DNA of 30,683 nt, taken from contig JBGPND010000043.1 in the NCBI GenBank assembly GCA_041487355.1, forward strand, positions 1-30,683. The letters are read 5' to 3'. The position numbers and the translations under genes are program-made. The stretch comes from JAMXLO01 sp041487355 (GTDB lineage: Bacteria > Pseudomonadota > Alphaproteobacteria > Acetobacterales > Acetobacteraceae). The notes under the pieces are model-generated. The model saw only the letters and a program-made list of their open reading frames with translations, had not been told where the DNA came from and ran no database searches. Below are positions 23,466 through 30,683 of the stretch, in pieces. The stretch's first letter is position 1; each line of letters starts with the position of its first letter.

Positions 23466-23888
23466 ATGGCACTGAAGGCGAGCCAGCTCAAGGTCGGCGA
23501 CACGCATGTGGAGCGCGTGGTGGAGAACCTGACGCGCACGGAGATCGTGATGTATTGCGGCGCCTCCGGCGACTACAACCCGCTGCATGCCGACGAAGTC
23601 TACGTCACGCAGAAGGCCGGCTATCCCAGCGTGTTCGCCCATGGGATGCTGACCATGGGACTGACCGGCAAGATGCTCACCAACTATGTTGGCGACGGCA
23701 GGCTGACAAAGTTCGGTGTGCGATTCACCAACCAGGTCTGGCCTGGCGATAATCTGGATGCCACGGCGACGGTGGCCGCGATCCGCGAGGAAGGTGGGCA
23801 GCATTTCGTGGACCTGACCCTCTCCACCACCAATCAGGACGGCAAGGAGGTCGCCAGCGGCAGCGCGACCGCGCGGATCGATCCCTGA
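23466..23888 (+). CDS. MaoC family dehydratase, catalytic subunit
   Basis: A 140-residue hot-dog-fold (R)-hydratase-type protein. The catalytic motif is complete: S-G-D36-Y-N-P-L-H41-A-D, with Asp and His as the acid/base pair, followed by F-A-H-G-M-L-T-M-G and V-W-P-G-D. With the preceding gene it would form a heterodimeric enoyl-CoA-type hydratase. AGGAGGG precedes ATG 23466. The stop lies five bases before the enolase fusion gene. Confidence 0.92.
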   Translation: MALKASQLKVGDTHVERVVENLTRTEIVMYCGASGDYNPLHADEVYVTQKAGYPSVFAHGMLTMGLTGKMLTNYVGDGRLTKFGVRFTNQVWPGDNLDATATVAAIREEGGQHFVDLTLSTTNQDGKEVASGSATARIDP

Positions 23889-23893
23889 ATTCG

Positions 23894-25897
23894 ATGGTCG
23901 AAGGACCAACGGCGCCGCCGCTGGCGCGCAACGCATTGTTGCAGCGGAACGGCACGATCGATCTGACTTCGGAGGAACGCGCGGCGGTCGGTCTCCAGGA
24001 GGCGGACAGGCTGGATGCCGCCTGCCGATCCTACGATGTGCCACTGCACACCTGGTTGGGCGGCGCGCTGCGCCCGCGCCTGACGCTGGCAGTTGCGCTG
24101 CGGCTCGATGCGGTTTCCTCGGTGCCGGGAGGACTGCGCCGTGTGGTGCTTGCCGGCGCCGAACCGGATGTTGGCACGTTGATCTCCCGCCTCGACGCGG
24201 CGGCAAGCGCGTTGCGGCCCGATATCGAACTTGCCTTGCAGCTCAACGCGCAACTGCATCCCGCAGCGTTGGAGACACTCCGCGAGGCCGGGCGGCGGCT
24301 GCGGCTCGCTTATATCGCCGATCCCTGTGCCGATCTGGCGGATGCGTGCCGCGGTTTTGCTCACGGCGCGCCGCCGCTTGCCGTATCCGCGCATCGCCAT
24401 GCGCCGCGCGATCTGGCGCGCGCGATGATCGATGGCGGCGTGCAGATCGTGCTGGTGGACCCCATGCGCGTCGGCGGACCGGAAGCCGCGCGCATGTGGG
24501 CGACCGCCGCGGACCTCACCGGCATCGAACTGGCCCTGGTCGCGCACGACGACAGCACGCGCGCCGCCTGCTATGCCGCACATCTCGCATCGACACTGCA
24601 TGCCTGCACTCAGCCATTGGTGATCGGGCTTGCATCGGCTGCGACCCTGGCGGACGCGGACGGCGGGCTGGTTCTGGGCCAGGCGCCTGGCGTCGACTGG
24701 ACGACGGCACCCAAGGTGGCGTCGGCCAAGCGCCCGACCATCGCGCGCATCACGCTGCATCGTGTCTCGGTGCCGATGCGCCAGCTCTATGTCAGCGCGA
24801 TGTATATGCGCCGCACCACCGAGCGGATCGTCGTCGAGCTGGAAACCAGCGACGGTACGCGCGCGTTCGGCGAGACCAACGGCACCGACGAGGTGCTGCA
24901 AAGCTGCACCCGCATGGCGCAGAAACTGATTGGCCAAAGCCCGCTCGACCGGCTGCGGCTGCGCCAGGCGATGGCGGGACCGACAGTCGGATCGCGCAAC
25001 GGTCTTGCCGACTGGGCGGCGCTCGCGGGCCTGGACATGGCCCTGTTCGACTGGGCCGGCCGCCATCACAATCTGCCGATCTGGCGCATGCTCGGCGGCG
25101 GGGGCAAGCGCGACTTTGAGGCGGTGGCGCATATTCCCGCGTTGCTGCTCGACGAACCGGTGGACCGGCGGGAACTGCCGCGACTGTTCGCCGACCCGGC
25201 GCGCATCCGCGAGCTTGTCGACCATGCGCTGCACCTGCAGCGCGATGCCGGCTTCACCGCGTTCAAGGTCAAGTGCACCGGCACCAGCCCGGCCTGGGAT
25301 GTCGCCATCCTGCGCGCGCTGCGCGCCGCACTCGGCGATGCGGTGAAGCTGCGCTGGGACCCGAATGCATCGTATCCGCCGGCGCAGGCCACGGTGCTGT
25401 GCCAGCAGCTCGAGGAGCTCAATCTGGAATACTACGAGGATGCGACACGCAGCATCGCCGGCATGGCACAGCTCCGCGCACGGATGAAGACGCCACTCGC
25501 CACCAACATGTGCGTCGTGAACTTCGACCATCTGGCCACCGCGCTGCGCCAGCCCTGCGTGGACGTGGTGCTGGCGGACCTGGTGATGTGGGGCGGGCCA
25601 CAGAGCATGGTGGAACTGGGCGACGTCACACCGCTGTTCGGCTTCGATCTCACCATCCACAGTGCGTTCGAGCTCGGCATCGGCATGGCGGCGAATCTGC
25701 AGATCGCCGCGGCGCTCGATCCGGTGCGCCGCGCGATCGACTTTGGCCTGGAGAACATGGTGCACGAAATCATCCGACCGCATATCCCGGTGCATGGTGG
25801 CCGCGTCGCGGTGCCGGACGGTCCCGGCCTTGGCGTCGAGCCGGACTGGGACGATATTGCGCGCTGCAAGATGGACAGCACGACGATCACGGCATAG
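23894..25897 (+). CDS. two-domain enolase-superfamily fusion: degenerate N-terminal barrel plus intact glucarate-dehydratase-like domain
   Basis: A 667-residue protein, about 1.7 times the usual length. Residues 281-667 form a full enolase-superfamily enzyme of the mandelate racemase/glucarate dehydratase type: K458-V-K460, metal ligands D489 (W-D-P-N), E515 (Y-Y-E-D) and N538 (T-N-M), and the D562/H589 dyad (L-A-D and T-I-H-S). Residues 1-280 are a second, degenerate copy: cap-domain remnant ending V-P-L-H-T-W-L-G-G, then barrel blocks where the Lys pair is lost (V-V-L-A-G around 84-88), the metal Glu is Ala142 (Y-I-A-D-P-C) and the metal Asp is missing, while D189 and H218 remain. The N-terminal half may be structural or regulatory. 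ATG 23894 follows the MaoC stop by five bases. Substrate unknown; likely an acid or muconate-like compound. Confidence 0.85.
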   Translation: MVEGPTAPPLARNALLQRNGTIDLTSEERAAVGLQEADRLDAACRSYDVPLHTWLGGALRPRLTLAVALRLDAVSSVPGGLRRVVLAGAEPDVGTLISRLDAAASALRPDIELALQLNAQLHPAALETLREAGRRLRLAYIADPCADLADACRGFAHGAPPLAVSAHRHAPRDLARAMIDGGVQIVLVDPMRVGGPEAARMWATAADLTGIELALVAHDDSTRAACYAAHLASTLHACTQPLVIGLASAATLADADGGLVLGQAPGVDWTTAPKVASAKRPTIARITLHRVSVPMRQLYVSAMYMRRTTERIVVELETSDGTRAFGETNGTDEVLQSCTRMAQKLIGQSPLDRLRLRQAMAGPTVGSRNGLADWAALAGLDMALFDWAGRHHNLPIWRMLGGGGKRDFEAVAHIPALLLDEPVDRRELPRLFADPARIRELVDHALHLQRDAGFTAFKVKCTGTSPAWDVAILRALRAALGDAVKLRWDPNASYPPAQATVLCQQLEELNLEYYEDATRSIAGMAQLRARMKTPLATNMCVVNFDHLATALRQPCVDVVLADLVMWGGPQSMVELGDVTPLFGFDLTIHSAFELGIGMAANLQIAAALDPVRRAIDFGLENMVHEIIRPHIPVHGGRVAVPDGPGLGVEPDWDDIARCKMDSTTITA

Positions 25898-25909
25898 CGG
25901 GAGAGCGAC

Positions 25910-26611
25910 ATGGCCGACACGGTCTATCAGCCGTACGCTGACAGCAGGCAGACCCCGCATCGCGTGCAGGGCTATGCGCGGACCTTCAGCCGCACGCCCG
26001 ATGCACCGTTCGTCGAGCGACCTGTGACGCTGACCGAGCGCACCGGCCCGCTGGGTGTCGAGCGGCGGCTTGCCGTGGGTTCGGCGGATTTCACGCGCAC
26101 CAGTCCGGACGGACCGCGGGCGCAGGGGCCGCTGATGCTGCTGCACGGCCGCGTGGTGGACGAGGACAACAATCCAGTCGCCGGCGCCATGGTGGAAGTC
26201 TGGCATGCCAACGCGTCGGGCAAATACATCCACGAGGATGACGGGTTCAACGCGCCGTTCGATCCCAACTTCACCGGCGGCGGCCGCGTGGTCACCGATG
26301 CCGATGGCCGCTTCACTATCATCACGGTGAAGCCGGGTCCGTACCGCGCGGGGCCGGCATCGTGGCGTGCGCCGCACATCCACTTTTCCATCATCGGCGC
26401 GAGCTGGATGGACCGAATGGTGACGCAGATGCATTTCCCGGGCGAACCGCTCAACGACTTCGACATGCTGCTGAACGCGGCGCCTGACGGGACGCCGCGC
26501 GAATCGATGATCGCGCGTGCGCTGCCGCCGAGCGTGGAGGCGGGCGACGCGTCGGCGTTCGAGCATGTGTTCGTGCTGCGCGGACACGCCGGGGGCAGAC
26601 ACGGTGCCTGA
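25910..26611 (+). CDS. pcaH: intradiol ring-cleavage dioxygenase, PcaH-like beta subunit
   Basis: A 233-residue protein matching the beta subunit of protocatechuate 3,4-dioxygenase, which opens a catechol ring with non-haem Fe(III). All four iron ligands are visible: Y106 (G-K-Y-I-H), Y145 (P-G-P-Y), H156 and H158 (W-R-A-P-H-I-H), with R153 in the usual place. Other family blocks are H-G-R-V-V-D-E-D-N-N-P-V and V-E-V-W-H-A-N. GGGAG precedes ATG 25910, 12 bases after the enolase gene. It overlaps the alpha-subunit gene by eight bases. The substrate may differ from protocatechuate because no pcaB/C/D is nearby. Confidence 0.88.
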   Translation: MADTVYQPYADSRQTPHRVQGYARTFSRTPDAPFVERPVTLTERTGPLGVERRLAVGSADFTRTSPDGPRAQGPLMLLHGRVVDEDNNPVAGAMVEVWHANASGKYIHEDDGFNAPFDPNFTGGGRVVTDADGRFTIITVKPGPYRAGPASWRAPHIHFSIIGASWMDRMVTQMHFPGEPLNDFDMLLNAAPDGTPRESMIARALPPSVEAGDASAFEHVFVLRGHAGGRHGA

Positions 26612-27191
26612 TCCCAGCGTCTGGCAGACGATCGGCCCGTTCTTTCCGACGCGCCTGGCCGAAGCGTCCTGCACTGACCTGACGGAATTGCGCGGCAAGT
26701 CGGCGCGCGGCACGCGAATCACCTTGTCGGGCCAGATCCTGGAGCGCGATGGCCAGCCGGTGAAGAACGCCATCGTGGAAATCTGGCAGCCGGACGCCGA
26801 GGGGTTGTTCCCGCATCCCGCCGATCCGCGTGCGGCCTCGGCCGATCCGCATTTCCTCGGCTGGGGGCGCTGTGCGACCGACGCAAACGGCTGGTATCGC
26901 TTCCGCACCATCATGCCTGGCCGCCGCGCCGACAATGAAGGCGGCGCGAGGCTGCCGCACATCAACATGATGCTGCTGGCCTCCGGCATCATGCGCCGGC
27001 TGACCACGACGGTGTTCTTCGGCGACGACCCCGACAACGCGCAGGACCCGGCGCTGGTCGCGGTCCCTGGTGCGTTGCGCGCCCGGCTGTTCGCCCGTCG
27101 CGCGCCGGAGCTCGACCGTGTGACGGACGAAGCCTACCGCTTCGACATCGTCATCCAGGGCGCCGAGGAGACGCCGTTTTTCCTCGACTGA
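26604..27191 (+). CDS. pcaG: intradiol ring-cleavage dioxygenase, PcaG-like alpha subunit
   Basis: A 195-residue partner of the PcaH-like subunit. Family features are T-I-G-P-F-F near the N terminus, which contributes to the active site, V-E-I-W-Q-P-D-A-E-G, L-P-H-I-N-M-M-L-L-A-S-G-I and the terminal A-Y-R-F-D-I-V-I-Q-G-x-x-E-T. As in true alpha subunits, the iron Tyr of the beta subunit is absent (G-L-F). Start is GTG 26604, inside the end of pcaH. Last gene of the operon; its stop lies six bases from the stop of the convergent CoA-transferase gene. Confidence 0.88.
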   Translation: MPDPSVWQTIGPFFPTRLAEASCTDLTELRGKSARGTRITLSGQILERDGQPVKNAIVEIWQPDAEGLFPHPADPRAASADPHFLGWGRCATDANGWYRFRTIMPGRRADNEGGARLPHINMMLLASGIMRRLTTTVFFGDDPDNAQDPALVAVPGALRARLFARRAPELDRVTDEAYRFDIVIQGAEETPFFLD

Positions 27192-27197
27192 CGCGCG

Positions 27198-29579
27198 TCA
27201 TTGCGCAGTAACGGGTTGCCTGTGCGGCGCGGGCGGCAATGCTTCGGTGCCGATCACGCCCTCCGCCTCCAGGCGCGCAAGCTCCGCTGTCGACAGGCCC
27301 AGCAATTCACCCAGCACCTGGGCATTGTGTTCGCCGAGCGTCGGTGCCGGATGCCGTACCGCGAACGGGCGATCGTTCTCACGGAACGGCAACGACGGCT
27401 GGACATGCGGGCCGCAGAAGGCACGATCCACCGTCTGCCAGAAGCCGCGCGCTTCGAGATGCGGATCACTGGCAAGATCGTAGGGACAGCGCACCACGCC
27501 CGCGGCGACTCCAGCCGCCTGCAACTCAGTCATCGCCGCATCGGCGTCGCGCACGGCGGTCCATGCCTCGATCGCCTGTTCGATCGCGTCCTCGTGGGCG
27601 CGGCGGCCCTGCGCGGTGGCAAGAGTCGCATCGCCGGCAAGATCGCCGCGGCCGATCGCAGCGCACAGGCGTAGCCACATTGGATCATCGACCGCGGCGA
27701 TGAAAATCCAGGCATCGTCACCGGCGCAACGGAAACAGCCATGCGGCACATGGCGCGGATGGCGGTTGCCGTGGCGTGGTTCGAGGCGGCCGGTCACCGA
27801 CTGCTCGATCAGCCACGGGGCCACCATCGGCAGCATGCATTCGACCTGCGATATGTCGATATGCTGGCCTTCGCCGGTGCGCCGGCGATGCAACAGACCG
27901 ATCAGCAGCGCCGCCGTCGCGTTCAGCCCGCCGATCGGATCGCCATACGCATAGTGGCTCAGCATCGGCGGTCCGTCGGCCGGACCGACCACGGTCGGCA
28001 GACCCGAAGCCTGTTCCAGCGTGAAACCATAGGCGCGGCCGAAGGCCCAAGGGCCTTGTGGGAACGCCGCCATGGATACCATCACCAGGTCTGGCTTCAC
28101 CTCGCGTAGCGCGGGATAATCGAGCCCCAGCTTGGGCATCACCTCACGTGAGAAATTCTCCACCACCGCGTCGGCGCCAGCGACCAGGCGTTTCGCTAGT
28201 GCAATGCCTTCCGGCTTGGTCAGATCGAGCGTGATGCCGAGCTTGTTGCGGTTGAGGATCAGAAAATTCGGTCGCTTCTCGTACAGGTGTTGCTGATAGA
28301 CGGCTGGCCGATGGTCGCTGCCGCGCCACCAGTCGAAATGACCGCATGCCTCGATTTTGATCACCTCGGCGCCGAGATCGGCCATCTGCCGCGTCACGAT
28401 GGGGCCAGCCCAACCCATGGTGAAATCGACGATGCGGATGCCGGTGAGCGGCAGATCAGCATGTGGTGCTGCGGGATGCGACAGGGCAATCCGCACGCGA
28501 TCGCTGTGACCTTCACCGGCGAGCGGTGCAGTGCCACCGCGCTTCGGCGGCGTTGCGGTCAGGCGCAGCGGCATCAGCGGAGCCTCGAATGTCGCACGGC
28601 CGATCGTTACTGGCACGAAGGCGCCATTGTCGCGATGCACCTGCTGGCGCAGCAGTTCCGTCATCTCTGGCACGATGGCGAACGGCACCTTGCGCTCCAG
28701 CGCTTCGGCGAACCATTCGGCGGCAGTGCGTTCGCGGAAGCGATGCGCGAACAGCGCCTCGATCGCATCGGCATGCAGCGCGCGCTCCGGCCCCACGGCA
28801 TAGTTCGGGTTGGACGCCGTGTCCGGAATTCCCATCATCCCGCAGAATGAGCGCCATTGCTGCATGGTGGATACGCCAACGCCGATCCAGCCTTCGCGGC
28901 AGCGGAACACGCCAACCGGAAAGGTGCCGGGGAAGCGATTGACGCCCCAGCGGCCGCGCGGCCCTTGCGGGCCCTGGGCGGTGTGCGATTCCGATCCGAC
29001 GACATTCGCCTCGTGGATGCTGACGGCGAAGCGTCGCGCGCGGCCGTTGCGTGCCAGCAGTCCGGTCATCGCGGCGATGCAGCTCGCCAGGGCACCGAAG
29101 ATGTCGGCCTGATGATCGGTGATCGCGACCGGCCGCTCCTTCGGCCCGATCGAATGAACCATGCCGGCCAGCGCGCGGCACACCGCGTCCGTGGTGACGA
29201 AATCGCGGTACGGGCCGCTTTCACCGAACCAGGAGATGGCAATGACAACGAGGTTGGGATTCGTCTCGCGCAGGGCCGCATGCGCATGAGCATCCGGCGG
29301 GCGTGCATCGAGCAGTACGTCGGCGTCGGCGAGCGCGGCACGCACGGTGGCATCCGTATCGGCGATGACGCTGCGCTTGTTGGTGTTGAGCCAGGCGAAG
29401 TAGGCGCTCTCCCGCCGTCCGCCACCGACATCCGCCAGTGGCGGTTCGGCGCGCCCCGGATCGCCGCCCGGCGGTTCGACCTTGATCACCTCGGCGCCGA
29501 AATCGGCAAAGATCTTGCCGCAATATGCCAGCGCCGATCCGGTGCCCAGTTCCACCACCCGATACGCCGAAAGCGGCAT
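27198..29579 (-). CDS. tandem class III CoA-transferase (CaiB/BaiF family), two fused domains
   Basis: A 793-residue fusion of two CaiB/BaiF domains, each normally about 400 residues. The first starts R-V-V-E-L-G-T-G and contains F-A-D-F-G-A-E-V-I-K-V-E-P-P-G-G-D; the second starts near residue 376 with G-I-R-I-V-D-F and has L-G-A-E-V-I-K-I-E, K-L-G-I-T-L-D-L and G-E-G-Q-H-I-D-I-S. The position of the catalytic Asp of formyl-CoA transferase appears to be Glu in both halves (E190 in S-I-H-E-A-N; E580 in S-Q-V-E-C), an alignment by eye. The enzyme would move CoA from a donor thioester to a carboxylic acid. ATG 29579 has GAGGA eight bases upstream. Convergent with pcaG and divergent from the racemase-like gene. 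Confidence 0.88.
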   Translation of the reverse strand: MPLSAYRVVELGTGSALAYCGKIFADFGAEVIKVEPPGGDPGRAEPPLADVGGGRRESAYFAWLNTNKRSVIADTDATVRAALADADVLLDARPPDAHAHAALRETNPNLVVIAISWFGESGPYRDFVTTDAVCRALAGMVHSIGPKERPVAITDHQADIFGALASCIAAMTGLLARNGRARRFAVSIHEANVVGSESHTAQGPQGPRGRWGVNRFPGTFPVGVFRCREGWIGVGVSTMQQWRSFCGMMGIPDTASNPNYAVGPERALHADAIEALFAHRFRERTAAEWFAEALERKVPFAIVPEMTELLRQQVHRDNGAFVPVTIGRATFEAPLMPLRLTATPPKRGGTAPLAGEGHSDRVRIALSHPAAPHADLPLTGIRIVDFTMGWAGPIVTRQMADLGAEVIKIEACGHFDWWRGSDHRPAVYQQHLYEKRPNFLILNRNKLGITLDLTKPEGIALAKRLVAGADAVVENFSREVMPKLGLDYPALREVKPDLVMVSMAAFPQGPWAFGRAYGFTLEQASGLPTVVGPADGPPMLSHYAYGDPIGGLNATAALLIGLLHRRRTGEGQHIDISQVECMLPMVAPWLIEQSVTGRLEPRHGNRHPRHVPHGCFRCAGDDAWIFIAAVDDPMWLRLCAAIGRGDLAGDATLATAQGRRAHEDAIEQAIEAWTAVRDADAAMTELQAAGVAAGVVRCPYDLASDPHLEARGFWQTVDRAFCGPHVQPSLPFRENDRPFAVRHPAPTLGEHNAQVLGELLGLSTAELARLEAEGVIGTEALPPAPHRQPVTAQ

Positions 29580-29665
29580 GCGGCTGTTCCTCTTGAGGTC
29601 GATGCACGGTCAGGGTCACAATGAAAGCAGCGCCCACGCCGTTCGGCAACATGAGGTCAAATCAG

Positions 29666-30517
29666 ATGGCAAAGCAACGACTCCTGCTGGTGCAGGCATT
29701 CACGCTGCCGGAGACGTCGCGCCATTACCTTCGGCCGGCTGGCGGGCCGAAGGAGGCGCAACTGATGAACTATCCTGATGTCGCGCATCTGCTGTCGGAC
29801 GTGGACTGGGACTTGCATCCAGGTCCGACCGCGCCGCATGGCGGCTGGTATGTCGAGACGCGCGAGGAGTTCGCCGTCGTCGGCGTGGCGCGGCTGCCGA
29901 TCGTGCGCGAGGCCTGCGAGAGTGGGCGATACGATGCCATCGTGCTGCTTGGCGGCGGCGATCCGGGCGTCACCGAGGCGCGCGAGATCGGCCAGCGCTA
30001 CAACATCCCGGTGACCGGCTGCGCGCATTCCCAGATGCATATCGCGACGATGCTGGGCAACCGGTTCAGCGTCATCGACATCTCGGAAGCGCACAACATG
30101 CACTACTACAATCTGGTGGTGCAGTATCGCTTCACCGCGGAGTGCGCCTCGATCCGCGACATCGATTACCCGCTGCCGCGCCGGTCAAATCCGGACGCGC
30201 GACCGATCCAGTCCGAGAAGGCGCAGGCCGAACGCGGCGAGCGCTCGGAAATGCTGGAACGCTCGCTTGCCGAAGCAGTGGCGGCGATCGAGGAGGACGG
30301 CGCCGAGGTGATCATCCTCGGTTGCTCGGCGGCATTCTGGATGCGACCGCATCTGCAGAAGCGGCTGCACGATATGGGATGGGAAATCCCGGTGCTGGAG
30401 GGCTATGGCTGCGCCATCGAGATGGCGAAGCTGCTGGTCAATCTGCGCATGTCGGTGAGTGGTCTCGCATACCCGTCCGACCACCCGCGCAAATGGCGGC
30501 GGCGGAAGACTTTCTGA
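29666..30517 (+). CDS. Asp/Glu/hydantoin racemase family protein
   Basis: A 283-residue protein of the two-Cys racemase/isomerase fold. The two candidate acid/base cysteines are C119 (T-G-C-A-H-S-Q-M-H) and C220 (I-L-G-C-S-A-A-F-W); D-A-I-V-L-L-G-G-G-D-P-G-V and the late V-L-E-G-Y-G-C-A-I-E also fit. Family members include hydantoin racemase, maleate isomerase and arylmalonate decarboxylase; maleate cis-trans isomerisation would suit a ring-cleavage pathway but is only a suggestion. ATG 29666 is chosen because GAGG precedes it by nine bases and similarity starts there; in-frame ATGs at 29651 and 29621 are alternatives. Confidence 0.8.
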   Translation: MAKQRLLLVQAFTLPETSRHYLRPAGGPKEAQLMNYPDVAHLLSDVDWDLHPGPTAPHGGWYVETREEFAVVGVARLPIVREACESGRYDAIVLLGGGDPGVTEAREIGQRYNIPVTGCAHSQMHIATMLGNRFSVIDISEAHNMHYYNLVVQYRFTAECASIRDIDYPLPRRSNPDARPIQSEKAQAERGERSEMLERSLAEAVAAIEEDGAEVIILGCSAAFWMRPHLQKRLHDMGWEIPVLEGYGCAIEMAKLLVNLRMSVSGLAYPSDHPRKWRRRKTF

Positions 30518-30611
30518 CCGTCCACCACTTTCTTCGTCATGTCCGGGCTCATATGAGGTTTCCGGTGTCAATGGTTTATTGGGTCATCGATCGGCCTTTC
30601 TCTGCGGTCGG

Positions 30612-30683
30612 ATGATCTGCAAGGTTGTGTCCTTACTTGGCATCTTTGCGGCTTGCTTGGTGGCTGTGTCGGGGTCAAGGGCC
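30612..30683 (+). CDS. start of an exported protein, 3' truncated by the window end
   Basis: From ATG 30612 an open frame of 24 codons reaches the end of the window. It encodes M-I-C-K-V-V-S-L-L-G-I-F-A-A-C-L-V-A-V-S-G-S-R-A, a charged start, hydrophobic core and A-type end typical of a signal peptide. No clear ribosome-binding site is seen. A periplasmic solute-binding protein would suit a catabolic cluster, but too little is visible. The rest of the 166-base stretch after 30517 shows no other feature. Confidence 0.4.
   Translation, partial: MICKVVSLLGIFAACLVAVSGSRA

Noticed and set aside
23834..27037. A 1067-codon open frame on the minus strand across the enolase and pcaHG genes
   Set aside because: It is antisense to five well-supported motifs-bearing genes, has an Arg/His/Gln-rich low-complexity composition typical of GC-rich shadow frames, and no recognisable domain.

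Overview
The window (about 30.7 kb, high GC, dense gene packing, many GTG starts and one TTG start) looks like a chromosomal segment of an alphaproteobacterium, most likely Rhodospirillales/Acetobacteraceae-like. The markers are an NDUFA12-type complex I subunit, a DUF2155 protein, a COQ7-type ubiquinone hydroxylase next to DsbB, and an MlaD protein in an alphaproteobacterial arrangement. The taxonomic call is inference from gene content. No tRNA, rRNA, CRISPR array, transposase, integrase or recognisable transcriptional regulator was found.

Layout. (1) 1-8092, uptake and catabolism: a 5'-truncated alpha/beta hydrolase, a cytosolic gamma-glutamyltransferase-family protein, a short-chain dehydrogenase lacking its catalytic Ser, a complete TRAP transporter (dctP-dctQ-dctM) and a type II dehydroquinase-like protein lacking its catalytic Tyr and Arg. 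(2) 8146-14608, all on the minus strand: a secreted EEP nuclease/phosphatase-fold protein, a Schlafen-group-3-type helicase with an N-terminal PD-(D/E)XK-like nuclease, a FemAB/GNAT-like protein, a RidA protein, and a cysteine-free protein resembling the C-terminal half of B12-dependent ribonucleotide reductase. (3) 14726-17762, plus strand: NDUFA12, mlaD, a small unknown protein, a DUF2155 protein, orphan otsB and a type II haloacid dehalogenase. (4) 17917-20467: a GST, then dsbB, coq7 and an alpha/beta hydrolase. (5) 20627-30517: an MFS carrier, a metallophosphoesterase, a five-gene catabolic operon (two MaoC-fold dehydratase subunits, a two-domain enolase-superfamily fusion, pcaH-like and pcaG-like dioxygenase subunits), a convergent tandem class III CoA-transferase and a divergent Asp/Glu/hydantoin-racemase-family protein. 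A signal-peptide-coding fragment ends the window.

How the genes may work together. The right-hand cluster reads as a pathway that cleaves a catechol-type ring (PcaHG-like), rearranges or dehydrates an acid (enolase superfamily), activates a carboxylate with CoA (CaiB family) and hydrates or dehydrates an acyl-CoA (MaoC pair). The usual pcaB/C/D genes are absent from the window, so the substrate is unknown. The most unusual object is the 667-residue fusion of a degenerate enolase barrel to an apparently intact one.

The intergenic spaces carry at least six families of long palindromic repeats. Several sit flush between convergent stop codons, where they probably act as bidirectional terminators. 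One sits inside the TRAP operon with the dctQ ribosome-binding site in its stem.
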